Positions 8,717 through 16,466 of a DNA stretch of 64,000 bases are shown here, one piece after another. The stretch is from CAYLLT01 sp964384465 (GTDB lineage: Bacteria; Planctomycetota; Phycisphaerae; UBA1845; PWPN01). Below the pieces are notes generated by a model, which ran no database searches, was not told where the DNA came from, and saw only the letters and a list, made by a program, of their open reading frames with translations. The position numbers and the translations under genes are program-made. Position 1 is the stretch's first letter; each line of letters starts with the position of its first letter. The stretch is taken from the NCBI GenBank assembly GCA_964384465.1, contig CAYLLT010000002.1:1-64000 (forward strand), read 5' to 3'.

Positions 8717-9727
8717 ATGACGGACACTCCAACGCCTGCGTACGCTCCGGTTCGGCCGCGACGCTCTACCGCTATCGCCCAGGCGGCGTGGAAATGGGCG
8801 GCGCCGTTCCTGGGGCTGGCGATCGTGCTGCTGTTCTTCCAGAGCCGCCGGCCGGACGCGTTCCTCACCGCCGTGAATCTCAAGATCGTGGCCGCCCAGA
8901 CGGTGGTGGTCGGGATCTGCGCCATCGGGATGACTTTCGTCATGATCGGCGGGGGGATCGATCTCAGCGTGGGGTCGGTGATGGCGCTGTCCAGCGTGCT
9001 GCTGGCGCTGGCGCTTCAGAAAGGCGGCGGCACGGCGACGGCGGTTGCACTGGCGATCGCCGCTGGGGGGCTGTGCGGCCTGGCGAACGGCGTGCTCATC
9101 ACCAGCCTGCGGATCATCCCGTTTGTGGTGACGCTGGGCATGCTGGGCATCGCCCGCGGGCTGGCCAAGGCGCTGGCGGGGAACCGGCCCGTGCGGCTCG
9201 AATTCCGCCCGGACGCGCTGGCCGATTTCGTACAGCCGCTGCGGTCCGCGGCGTGGTGGGACGTGGCGCCGTCGGTGTGGATGATGCTGGCGGTGGCTGT
9301 CGTCGCGGCGATCGCACTGAACCTCACCCGCTTCGGGCGGCACACGTATGCGATCGGCTCGAATGAACTGGCCGCGCGCTTCAGCGGCATCGCGGTCAAT
9401 CGCCGCAAGTGGATGCTCTACGCGCTCGGCGGGCTGCTGACCGGTTTGTCCGGCGTCGTCCTGTTCGCCAGCATCACCGAGGGCGATCCGACGGCGGCGG
9501 TCGGGATCGAACTTCAGGTCATCGCGGCCGTCGTCATCGGCGGCGGATCACTCATGGGCGGCGAGGGCAGCATCCTCGGCACGCTCATCGGCGCGTTCAT
9601 GCTCACCTTCCTGGTCAACGGCTGCACGCTGGCCCAGTACCCCAACTGGGTCCAGGAGATCGTGATCGGCGCCATCATCATCCTGGCGGTGGCGCTGGAT
9701 TATTTCCGCCGGAGAAAGCCAGCATAA
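8717..9727 (+). CDS. ABC transporter permease, ribose/RbsC type (BPD_transp_2)
   Basis: 336 aa with about 9-10 hydrophobic segments. GGGIDLSVGSVMAL, GLANGVLITSLRIIPFVVTLG and the late VIGGGSLMGGEGSILGTLIGA are hallmarks of the RbsC/XylH branched permease family that imports sugars. Residues 1-25 are a Pro/Arg-rich cytoplasmic extension. The substrate-binding protein and ATPase are not adjacent, since the next features are a tRNA and a creatininase-family gene. Either those partners lie elsewhere or the gene is an orphan. The substrate is unknown. Confidence 0.88.
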   Translation: MTDTPTPAYAPVRPRRSTAIAQAAWKWAAPFLGLAIVLLFFQSRRPDAFLTAVNLKIVAAQTVVVGICAIGMTFVMIGGGIDLSVGSVMALSSVLLALALQKGGGTATAVALAIAAGGLCGLANGVLITSLRIIPFVVTLGMLGIARGLAKALAGNRPVRLEFRPDALADFVQPLRSAAWWDVAPSVWMMLAVAVVAAIALNLTRFGRHTYAIGSNELAARFSGIAVNRRKWMLYALGGLLTGLSGVVLFASITEGDPTAAVGIELQVIAAVVIGGGSLMGGEGSILGTLIGAFMLTFLVNGCTLAQYPNWVQEIVIGAIIILAVALDYFRRRKPA

Positions 9728-9843
9728 GCGTTGAGCTGTTACGGCCGAATGCCTGTCCAGTTTACGAATCGCCCGCTTTGACTAAAATGGTACTAAACTG
9801 GCTATGATGCTGGTTCCCGGGCAAAGTTGCCCAGGCAGCACGT

Positions 9844-9930
9844 GGAGAGGTGTCGGAGTGGCTGATCGAGCTGGTTTCGAAAACCAGTGTACGGGTAACC
9901 GTACCGTGGGTTCGAATCCCCCCCTCTCCG
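9844..9930 (+). tRNA. tRNA-Ser (anticodon CGA)
   Basis: 87 nt. Acceptor GGAGAGG (9844-9850) pairs with CCTCTCC (9923-9929), with discriminator G at 9930. The anticodon arm CTGGT-TTCGAAA-ACCAG gives anticodon CGA (codon UCG). A long variable arm (TGTACGGGTAACCGTAC) is diagnostic of class II tRNA-Ser. The T loop is TTCGAAT. CCA is not encoded. The T stem GTGGG/CCCCC has one U-C mismatch where CCCAC would be expected. Confidence 0.95.
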
Positions 9931-10013
9931 TTGATTAAGAAGTTGGGTCCGCAGGAGTCCGTCGGGCGAGCCGGCGGGCCCCAAACCGCGCATCTGCCGC
10001 TGGAGGTTGAAGA

Positions 10014-10895
10014 ATGCCCATCGATAAACGGCCGCAGTTCTGGTCCTACTGCATCGGCGATCTGGCTTTCCCGGACATTCAGGAATACCTGAAGGTCTGC
10101 GACATCATCATGATCCCGATGGCCAGCCTGGAGCAGCACGGCCCACACCTGCCGCTGTACACCGACACCATCACCGCCCTCGAAGTCGCGAAGCGCACGG
10201 CCGAGCAGGCCCGCATCCTGTACACGCCGCCGATTTGGATGGGCTATTCGCCGCAGCACATGCGCACGCCCGGCGGCGGCACCGGCACGATCACCGTCCG
10301 GCCGCAAACGCTGCTCAATCTGCTGCACGATGTGGCCCGCAGTTGCATCCACCACGGCTTCAGCAAACTGATCTTCGTGAACGGGCACGGCTCGAACATC
10401 AAGGTGATCGACCCACTGCTGCGCAAGCTGCGATATGACACCGGCGCGCTGGTGACGTTTTACAAGCCGTATGCCGAGCGCTACATGGGCATGATCAAAG
10501 ACGTGCTGGAGAACCCGCCGGAGGAGACGCCCGGCTGGCATTCGAGCGAGCTCGAAACCGCGCAGGTCATGGCCCACAATCCGAAGATGGTGCGCATGGA
10601 TCGCGCGGTCAAGACGCTGGCCCACAAACCGGCGTGGCTGCCGCAGGGTTTTAAGAAAGTGGACGGCGCCCCCGACGTGGAGTTCGACGGTTACCAGTAT
10701 TTCCAGTTTCCGATGGACCACACCGAGTTCACGGAGACGGGCGTGATCGGCAACCCGTTCCGCGCGACGGCGGCCAAGGGCGAGGAATGCTTCAAGCGCT
10801 TCGCCGCCCACCTGGTTAAGGCGATCGACGCGCTGGAGAACGTGCCGATCGAGATCAAAAATCGCGAGTGGAAGGACACAGTTTGGTCGGAATAG
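10014..10895 (+). CDS. Creatininase-family amidohydrolase
   Basis: 293 aa. The family hydrolyses amide bonds in creatinine, formamidopyrimidines and mycofactocin-type peptides using two metal ions. Visible signatures are the metal-binding MASLEQHGPHLPLYTD (about 41-56), the Gly-rich MRTPGGGTGTI, and FVNGHGSNIK (about 122). GWHSSELETAQVM supplies the late catalytic or metal residues. A strong GGAGG lies 7 nt before the ATG. The gene starts 83 nt downstream of the tRNA and is probably transcribed separately. Which amide is cut cannot be inferred. Confidence 0.88.
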   Translation: MPIDKRPQFWSYCIGDLAFPDIQEYLKVCDIIMIPMASLEQHGPHLPLYTDTITALEVAKRTAEQARILYTPPIWMGYSPQHMRTPGGGTGTITVRPQTLLNLLHDVARSCIHHGFSKLIFVNGHGSNIKVIDPLLRKLRYDTGALVTFYKPYAERYMGMIKDVLENPPEETPGWHSSELETAQVMAHNPKMVRMDRAVKTLAHKPAWLPQGFKKVDGAPDVEFDGYQYFQFPMDHTEFTETGVIGNPFRATAAKGEECFKRFAAHLVKAIDALENVPIEIKNREWKDTVWSE

Positions 10896-10927
10896 TTCAA
10901 AAGGCTTGACCGACGAGCACATAGGGA

Positions 10928-11185
10928 TCAGGAAAGCATCTGGTCGTACTCCGCATGACTGCCGATCCAGAACCAGATTATGTCGTCATCGGGCCGTCGG
11001 CCGAGTGCCCGGTACGAGTCGTTGATTCGAACGGACCACACATCGCGACTCACTTTCTTGAACCGCAAGGATGGATGGGCCGGATCTTTCAACCAGAGCT
11101 TATGCTTCCGACGAGCCACCTGTTGGATGGCAAGCGGCAAACCGTAGAAGCAGGCCCAGAATTCGGGAAGGGTCAGAGATTTCAC
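10928..11185 (-). CDS. RelE/ParE-type toxin of a type II toxin-antitoxin pair
   Basis: 85 aa, the usual length of RelE/ParE toxins. The LKDPAHPSLRFKKVSRDVWSVRINDSYRALGRR core followed by a hydrophobic IIWFWIGSHAEYDQM end is typical: a beta-sheet with basic residues on the active face and a terminal histidine region. The start overlaps the antitoxin stop by four bases (ATGA, 11182-11185), so the pair is translationally coupled. Whether the target is the ribosome (RelE) or gyrase (ParE) is not decidable here. Confidence 0.78.
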   Translation of the reverse strand: MKSLTLPEFWACFYGLPLAIQQVARRKHKLWLKDPAHPSLRFKKVSRDVWSVRINDSYRALGRRPDDDIIWFWIGSHAEYDQMLS

Positions 11186-11388
11186 GGCGGGAATTCTCGG
11201 AGGTCCCCGCGCTCGATCGCATCATCGACGCGCTTCAGGACTGCATCGAGTTTGCCGGATTCAACATCCTCGGCCATCTGCTGGTCCCACTCGTCGTCCT
11301 CCCAGCCGTACAGCCACTTATTGAGCTCGGCCCGTTCTTCCCACGTGAGCTTCTCGATCGCCGTCTTGATTTCTTTTACTTTGGACAT
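11182..11388 (-). CDS. Antitoxin partner of the RelE/ParE-type toxin
   Basis: 68 aa, acidic. It opens with MSKVKEIKTAIEKLTWEERAE, a short helix followed by a Glu/Trp-rich toxin-binding segment (WLYGWEDDEWDQQ) and an acidic tail. There is no obvious DNA-binding ribbon, so it resembles the small helical antitoxins found with RelE/ParE toxins. It is first in the operon and shares ATGA with the toxin. A short AT-rich stretch at about 11390-11403 may hold the promoter. Confidence 0.72.
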   Translation of the reverse strand: MSKVKEIKTAIEKLTWEERAELNKWLYGWEDDEWDQQMAEDVESGKLDAVLKRVDDAIERGDLREFPP

Positions 11389-11430
11389 GCCTCTATTATA
11401 ACCTTCGGCAGCCGGAAATGGAGCCCTTCA

Positions 11431-13077
11431 ATGGCTTTGGATGCAGCCCTGAGTTCGGTAACGCGGCAAGATCGTGACGCGGTGATGAACGTCGCCGTTA
11501 ACACTAACGGTGCTTTGCCGAAAACGGATCGGAAGCTGGTCTCGCGGCTCAAAAGGCTGCTCGGTGCTGATGGCGTGCTCACCGCGAGCGAGCAGATGCG
11601 GCCTTACGCTTACGATCAGTGCTGGCTGAGCATCGCCGCCGCTGCGGCCGGGTCGCCGCTGAGCAGGCCGGATGTCGTGGTCCGGCCGAGGAACGTCAAG
11701 CAGGTTTCGCAGGTCCTGCAACTGGCCAATGCGCTGCGTGTGCCGGTCACGCCGTGGGGCGGGGGGTCGGGCGTGCAGGGGGCGGCCGTGGCCGACAGGG
11801 GCGGCATCGTGCTCGACCTGCGGGCGATGAACAAAATCCGCAGGATCGACAAGCAGTCGATGACCGCCACGGTCGAAGCCGGCATGTACGGCGTCGATTT
11901 TGAAAACGAGCTGAACAAGGAAGGACTGACGTTCACGCACTATCCCGCGTCGATCCACCTCGCGACCATCGGCGGCTATCTCGCCGCCCGCGGCAGCGGC
12001 GTCTGCTCGAGCAAGTACGGCAAGATCGAAGACCACGTGCTCAACATCGAAGGCGTGCTGCCCACCGGCGAGATCATCGACACCGTCGCCGTCCCGCGCC
12101 ACGCGATGGGGCCGGAACTCACGCAGCTCTTCATCGGCTCCGAGGGCGCGCTCGGCGTCATCACCGCGGTGACGGTCAAGATCCGCCAGCAGCCCGCCGC
12201 ACGCGACTTCGCCGCCTTCAGTTTCAGCAACGTGGAAGACGGCATCGAGGCGGGCCGCCGCATCATGGTGAGCGGCCTGCGACCGCCCGCGCTGCGGCTC
12301 TACGACAAAAACTCCGCGTCGATGGGACTCGAAAAAGCCGTGCAAATGGGCCTGAGCGAGCCCACGCTGGTGATGACGTTCGAAAGCGACTTCGCCGACC
12401 TCGCTGAATTGGAAGCGAGCAAAGCGTCAGAAATCTGCCGTCAGTGCCGCGGCAAGGACCTCGGACCCGCTCCCGCGCAGTTATGGTGGGACAAGCGCTA
12501 CGTTTTTTATTATCCGCCGCACTCGCCGACGTTGCCCGCCATCTGGGGTACGCTCGACGTGGTCATGGATTACGCTCACGCGGCCGATGTCTATCACGCG
12601 ATGTACGCCGCCCTCCAGCCGTTCGCTGAGAAAAACGGCCTCGTGCTCACGCCGCATTTTTCGCACTGGTACGAGTGGGGCACGATGATCTACGCCCGCT
12701 TCAAAATCCCGCAGGGCCCGGCCGACTATCGCGACGCGGTGAAATTGCACGACGCGGTTTTCAAGGCGGGGTTGGACGCAGCGTTCAAGGCCGGAGCGGT
12801 GCTGAACGATCATCACGGCGTCGGCGTACGTTGTGCGCCGTACATGGAAAAGCAGTTGCGTGGTTCGTTCGAAGTGCTGAAGCGAATCAAGAAGGCGCTC
12901 GACCCCAACAACATCATGTGCCCCGGCAAGCTCGGGCTCGGCAAGACCAGCTCAGCCGCCGGTAAGAAAGCCACCGCTCGGAGAAAGGTAAAACCCACCG
13001 CCCGCCGGAACGGCGCCCCGAAGGCTACGCGATCACCGCGTCCGCTTCGATCTCGATCTGCGCGTCGGCGTCGATGA
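11431..13077 (+). CDS. FAD-binding oxidase (glycolate oxidase / alkyl-DHAP synthase-like)
   Basis: 548 aa from the ATG at 11431, which follows GGAG. The frame is open upstream, but that part is antisense to the toxin-antitoxin genes. About 55-235 is the FAD_binding_4 (VAO-type) domain (VTPWGGGSGVQGAAVADRGG, ATIGGYLAARGSGVCSSKYG, IGSEGALGVIT). The rest is the FAD-oxidase C-terminal domain with a DHHGVGVRCAPYME signature, closest in style to alkyldihydroxyacetone-phosphate synthases and D-lactate/glycolate oxidases. The last ~43 residues are Lys/Arg-rich, and 53 bases of that tail are antisense to the ridA 3' end. Confidence 0.85.
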   Translation: MALDAALSSVTRQDRDAVMNVAVNTNGALPKTDRKLVSRLKRLLGADGVLTASEQMRPYAYDQCWLSIAAAAAGSPLSRPDVVVRPRNVKQVSQVLQLANALRVPVTPWGGGSGVQGAAVADRGGIVLDLRAMNKIRRIDKQSMTATVEAGMYGVDFENELNKEGLTFTHYPASIHLATIGGYLAARGSGVCSSKYGKIEDHVLNIEGVLPTGEIIDTVAVPRHAMGPELTQLFIGSEGALGVITAVTVKIRQQPAARDFAAFSFSNVEDGIEAGRRIMVSGLRPPALRLYDKNSASMGLEKAVQMGLSEPTLVMTFESDFADLAELEASKASEICRQCRGKDLGPAPAQLWWDKRYVFYYPPHSPTLPAIWGTLDVVMDYAHAADVYHAMYAALQPFAEKNGLVLTPHFSHWYEWGTMIYARFKIPQGPADYRDAVKLHDAVFKAGLDAAFKAGAVLNDHHGVGVRCAPYMEKQLRGSFEVLKRIKKALDPNNIMCPGKLGLGKTSSAAGKKATARRKVKPTARRNGAPKATRSPRPLRSRSARRRR

Positions 13078-13441
13078 GTTTGGCGACCTCAACGATCGTG
13101 GTGGCCGGGCGAATCTCCGCGAAAACCTCCCCGTGCACGCGGGCCACCTCTTCCCACTTTGAAATGTCCGTGACAAACATGCGCGTGCGGATCACCTGCT
13201 CGATCCGGCCGCCGAGTGCCTCGATGGCCGTCCGGATGATCGCCAGCGAGCGGCGGGTCTGATCCGCGATCGATCGCGAGTACGTCCCATCGGCGTTGAT
13301 GCCGACTGTCCCGGTGACCGCGATGGTCTGGCCGCTGCGGACCGCGCGGGAGTACCCGATGATCGGCTCCCATTTCGAGCCGGAACTCGCGCATTTTCGC
13401 CCGGCGCGATCGCTCACGGTGATGTTGATGTCGGTTGGCAT
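13025..13441 (-). CDS. RidA-family (YjgF/YER057c/UK114) protein
   Basis: 138 aa from the ATG at 13441, preceded by a strong GGGAGG. RidA proteins deaminate reactive enamine/imine intermediates. Family features seen are YSRAVRSGQTIAVTGTVG, the TRRSLAIIRTAIEALGG helix, VIRTRMFVTDISKWEEV with the substrate-binding Arg, and the C-terminal RPATTIVEVAKL...IEIEADAVI. The N-terminus is about 10 residues longer than in E. coli RidA. It is tail-to-tail with the FAD oxidase and overlaps it by 53 bases. Confidence 0.9.
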   Translation of the reverse strand: MPTDINITVSDRAGRKCASSGSKWEPIIGYSRAVRSGQTIAVTGTVGINADGTYSRSIADQTRRSLAIIRTAIEALGGRIEQVIRTRMFVTDISKWEEVARVHGEVFAEIRPATTIVEVAKLIDADAQIEIEADAVIA

Positions 13442-13510
13442 GGCAAACCTCCCTGCCTGATGTGGAGAGACCGCACGCCTCAAGGTGTGCCGGAGGCACC
13501 GTATGACAAT

Positions 13511-13673
13511 AGCCCAGCGTTTCAACGTTGGGTAAGAAGGCATGCGATAAACTCAGTCCCGGAGGGACGACTGAGATCATCGTTTCAGTCGTCCCTCCGG
13601 GACTGACATTCACGTACCGACCCGTTTCCCAGCCTTGAAAGGCTGGGCTATTCTCGATTGTCCCTCCGGGACA
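13511..13673. repeat. Cluster of four palindromes upstream of ridA
   Basis: AGCCCAGCGTTTCAACGTTGGG (13511-13532, nearly perfect). A perfect 22-bp inverted repeat follows, with arms 13553-13574 and 13585-13606 starting TCAGTCCCGGAGGGAC. Then CCCAGCCTTGAAAGGCTGGG (13628-13647) and TGTCCCTCCGGGACA (13659-13673). The CCCTCCGGGAC word recurs inside three of the arms, so the cluster looks built from modules. It fills the gap between the ridA start and the rpsT stop. Confidence 0.85.
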
Positions 13674-13759
13674 TACATCGCGCAGATGTTAAAGCCCGCG
13701 CACTTCAGTCCGCAGTGTTGCGGCGCTACGGCACTCCCCGCGTGAAGAACGCGCAGAGT

Positions 13760-14032
13760 TCAACCCGTCTTCTTCAGCGCGTTCACGCGGCGCTGGAGGC
13801 GCGATTTCTTCCGGGCGGCGGTGTTCTTGTGAATGGTGCCCTTGGCCGCAATCTTGTCCAGCTTCTTGATCGTCGCGAGCAGAGCCGCGCCGGCCTTGCC
13901 GGCGTCGCCGGTGGCCAGCGACTCGTCAAACCCGCGGATCGCGGACTTGAGCTGCTGCTTGCGCCCGCGGTTGCGGGCGCGGTTCTTGGCGTTCTGACGC
14001 ATCCGCTTCCTGGCGGAAAGTGAGTGAGCCAC
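13760..14032 (-). CDS. rpsT: 30S ribosomal protein S20
   Basis: 90 aa, normal S20 length, very basic and helical (SLSARKRMRQNAKNRARNR, IHKNTAARKKSRLQRRVNAL). S20 binds 16S rRNA early in 30S assembly. The start codon is GTG at 14032, set by GAGGAG six bases upstream; no ATG is available. Use of a non-ATG start is a known regulatory feature of S20 in enterobacteria (UUG there), so the GTG here may also restrain translation. The palindrome cluster lies just past its stop. Confidence 0.97.
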   Translation of the reverse strand: MAHSLSARKRMRQNAKNRARNRGRKQQLKSAIRGFDESLATGDAGKAGAALLATIKKLDKIAAKGTIHKNTAARKKSRLQRRVNALKKTG

Positions 14033-14051
14033 AAACTTCTCCTCAGTGGTT

Positions 14052-15518
14052 TCAGGAACCGCCGGCTTTGCCCGGCGGCCGATTCAAATCGTCGATGCGC
14101 TTTCTGACCTCGCCGTTACGATAGTTATATTCCCATTGTATGAGCTGGCCGTAGACTTTCAAGGCATCGGCCGTTTGCCCCGCGGCCTCGTGCGACCGCC
14201 CCAGCCAGTAGTGCAGTTGTTTGCCCAGATCGTCATCGGGAAATTCATAGCTGTTGATCGCCTCGCGAAACGTATCCATCGCCTGGGCGGAATAAGCCTT
14301 CTCAAAGAAGCAGCGGCCCAGATAAAGACTGCACTGCGTCCGCGTTTTCGGATCGTGCCTCGCCTCCTGCAACACCGGAATCGCCTCATCATGACGCCCC
14401 GCCCGGAACAGCCGCTTGCCGTGCTCGTAACGGATGCGCAGGTCCGTCGGATAACGCTCGCCGCGCTCCCTGAACACGCTCAGCTCGAAGCGCAGTTGCT
14501 CCTTCAAGTGTTCGCGGGCGGCCTGCGCATCCCCCGACGCGGCGATCTGCCGGGCTTTGCGGTTGAGCTGCTTCATGCGGATGTCTTCGGCCCGCATCTT
14601 GTAGCGATACTCGTCGGTGTCCTTGAACGCTTTCACGAGCACGCCGATGGCTTTGTTCTCGCCGGTCTCCTCCTCCCGGCGGCACAGCAGCTCGACGAGC
14701 CCGCTGATCGTTGCCGCATCGGTCGGGTTGTCCCGATACTGGGCCTCCGCCTTCGAGACGAGATCGTCCATCCGCTCATCGGTCTGCACCACGCGATCGC
14801 GGTCGTGCAGGTCCCGCTGCGTGTCGCTGTCCTGCATTGAGTCCTTGAACGAGCTCGCCGAGGAGTACTTGCCCTTGAGGATCGTCATCTTGCCGGCAAT
14901 ATCGCGGTACGCGGTGGAGACGGCCATATCGTTCGGCTTCAGCGCGGCCAGCCGCTTCCGCGCCTCGAACGCGCGATCCAGTGCGGCAATCGCGAAGGGC
15001 GGATTCAGCACCGTATGCCGGTCCGCCAGCTCTTCGTAAATCACGCCCAGCACCTCGAACCGCGCGGGGTTCAGCTTCTCCTCGCGGCTCGCGGCATCGG
15101 CAAAAATCTCGCCGATCCACATCACCGTCAGGTCGTACATCCCCTTGGCCGCACTCTTGAACATCGCCTCCATGTACCCGACGTTCTGCGGGTCCTTCGA
15201 CAGCAGCATCTCGGCGTTGACCATCGCCTTCTTCGGGTCTTTGTCCCCGATCTTGTATTTTCGCCCATCGCCGAAGCTGATCTTCACCTTGCCGCGGAAC
15301 AGCGACGCCGCCCGGCACGGCTTGTGCCCTTCCTCGACCGCCTCCGGCCATATCTCCAGCCCGCTGATGTACCATGTGATTGCGTAGTCGTAGTTTTTCT
15401 TCTCCGCCAGTTCCTGCCCTTTGCGGAAACATCTCCGGGCGCTCTCCTTCTCCTCATCGGTGAACGTCGGCAGCACCGGCTGCTCCGGCTCCTTGGACTT
15501 GTCCGGTTTCTTTCCCAT
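14052..15518 (-). CDS. TPR-repeat protein of unknown function
   Basis: 488 aa from the ATG at 15518 (MGKKPDKSKEPEQP). No membrane helix or signal peptide, so probably cytoplasmic. It is a helical repeat protein throughout. Clear TPR-like units are ARRCFRKGQELAEKKNYDYAI (about 30-60), LFRAGRHDEAIPVLQEA and LGRSHEAAGQTADALKVYGQL near the end. The middle (about 250-350) is charged and looks like a long helical hairpin. It ends 19 nt before the rpsT start on the same strand, so the two may be co-transcribed, perhaps as a scaffold linked to ribosome or stress functions. Partner unknown. Confidence 0.75.
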   Translation of the reverse strand: MGKKPDKSKEPEQPVLPTFTDEEKESARRCFRKGQELAEKKNYDYAITWYISGLEIWPEAVEEGHKPCRAASLFRGKVKISFGDGRKYKIGDKDPKKAMVNAEMLLSKDPQNVGYMEAMFKSAAKGMYDLTVMWIGEIFADAASREEKLNPARFEVLGVIYEELADRHTVLNPPFAIAALDRAFEARKRLAALKPNDMAVSTAYRDIAGKMTILKGKYSSASSFKDSMQDSDTQRDLHDRDRVVQTDERMDDLVSKAEAQYRDNPTDAATISGLVELLCRREEETGENKAIGVLVKAFKDTDEYRYKMRAEDIRMKQLNRKARQIAASGDAQAAREHLKEQLRFELSVFRERGERYPTDLRIRYEHGKRLFRAGRHDEAIPVLQEARHDPKTRTQCSLYLGRCFFEKAYSAQAMDTFREAINSYEFPDDDLGKQLHYWLGRSHEAAGQTADALKVYGQLIQWEYNYRNGEVRKRIDDLNRPPGKAGGS

Positions 15519-15570
15519 CTGGATCACGATCTCGCTCGCAACATAATCCGCAGCCCGGTTGCCCGGTGGA

Positions 15571-15594
15571 AGGACCGCGGCAAGTTGTTGCCGC
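15571..15594. repeat. AGGACC-family palindromic element, copy 4 (truncated)
   Basis: AGGACC followed by the hairpin GCGGCAA-GTTG-TTGCCGC (15577-15594), the same 5' half as copy 2 but with a four-base loop. The second hairpin and the closing GGTCCT are absent, so this is a partial copy. Confidence 0.75.
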
Positions 15595-15795
15595 AAATTG
15601 GTGCCTCCGCCGGCGTGCGGCAACAGCCATATCGTACGGGGGATACGGTGGTCAACATCGCGTTGCCGATGGCGGCAACCCCGCTTAATATTTAACCTTA
15701 CATCAAAATCGTATCACAGTTGGCGCTTCGGTCAAGTATGACATTGGGCCCGAAGCGCAAGCGAGGGTTTCAGGTAAATACCACAGCAGGCATTG

Positions 15796-15819
15796 TTTAG
15801 CCGCGAGCGCAGGCGAGCG
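15796..15819 (+). repeat. 24-bp TTTAGCCGCGAGCGCAGG repeat, copy A
   Basis: TTTAGCCGCGAGCGCAGG followed by CGAGCG. The exact 24-bp sequence is found inverted at 46875-46898. Both copies lie just upstream of a gene start (def here, pcm there). A degenerate relative occurs near 30018 (CGCGAGCGAAGGCGAGCG). Confidence 0.8.
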
Positions 15820-15825
15820 CGTGCA

Positions 15826-16344
15826 ATGAAGAAAGATTTACCCACGCGTATTCTCTACTACCCCGATCCCAAACTGCGTCGGAAATGCGCGCCGATCAAA
15901 TCATTCGACGAATCCCTCGCCGCCCTTGCATCCCGCATGCTGGAATTGATGAAAACCCATCGCGGCGTCGGCCTCGCCGGCCCGCAGGTCGGCGTCTCCC
16001 GCCGCATCTTCGTCTGCAACCCCACCGGCGAGCCCGGCGACGACCGCGTCTTTATCAACCCGCAGCTCGTTGACCTCACCGGCTCAGTCGAAGCGGAGGA
16101 GGGCTGCCTCTCCATCCCCGAAGTCCGCGTCGTCGTCCGCCGCGCCCGCCAGTGCAAACTGGAGGCCTTTGACCTGACCGGTCAGCCTATCGAAACCGCC
16201 GCCGAAGACCTCCTCGCCCGCATCTGGCAGCACGAGATCGACCACCTCGACGGCCGCCTCATCATCGACCGCATGAACGCCACCGACAAAGTCGCCAACA
16301 AAAAACTCCTCGCCCAGCTCGAAGCCGACTACCGCAAGTCATGA
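15826..16344 (+). CDS. def: Peptide deformylase
   Basis: 172 aa. Removes the N-formyl group from nascent proteins. All three catalytic motifs are present: GVGLAGPQVG (47-56, Gly-Pro where many enzymes have Ala-Pro), EEGCLSIP with metal ligand C94, and HEIDH (136-140) with metal ligands H136/H140 and catalytic E137. The ATG at 15826 is the first in-frame ATG and gives normal length. No clear Shine-Dalgarno is seen, because the 24-bp repeat occupies that position. The methionyl-tRNA formyltransferase gene usually adjacent to def is not here. Confidence 0.96.
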   Translation: MKKDLPTRILYYPDPKLRRKCAPIKSFDESLAALASRMLELMKTHRGVGLAGPQVGVSRRIFVCNPTGEPGDDRVFINPQLVDLTGSVEAEEGCLSIPEVRVVVRRARQCKLEAFDLTGQPIETAAEDLLARIWQHEIDHLDGRLIIDRMNATDKVANKKLLAQLEADYRKS

Positions 16345-16371
16345 AGTCATGATCCATAACGAATTGACGGA

Positions 16372-16400
16372 TTGACGCTCCCACGGACGGGGGATATATT
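16372..16400 (+). promoter_or_regulatory. Sigma-70-type promoter of cysK
   Basis: -35 TTGACG (16372-16377) and -10 TATATT (16395-16400) with a 17-bp spacer. Predicted start near 16407, about 60 nt before the cysK ATG. Close to consensus. Confidence 0.7.
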
Positions 16401-16466
16401 TCAGAGGTTCGTGCGTGCCGGTACCGTCAGTTCATCCACAAATGACCATTGGAAGGGAGCTATACC

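Larger units (their letters stand above)
15519..15825. other. Divergent intergenic region, repeats and AT-rich core, no gene
   Basis: 307 bases between the TPR gene (left) and def (right). It holds a truncated AGGACC element (15571-15594), a hairpin GTTGCC-GATGGC-GGCAAC (15662-15679), an AT-rich stretch at 15685-15720 that probably carries promoters, a CCCGAAGCGCAAGCGAGGG word near 15750, and the TTTAGCC repeat at 15796. No open frame has coding character. I could not identify a well-spaced -35/-10 pair. Confidence 0.6.

Noticed and set aside
11071..11430. Extended N-terminus of the FAD oxidase from 11071
   Set aside because: It is antisense to the toxin-antitoxin pair, and the ATG at 11431 has a ribosome site and gives family length.
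13511..13673. CRISPR array
   Set aside because: The repeats are palindromes of different sequences with no regular spacing and no cas genes in the window.
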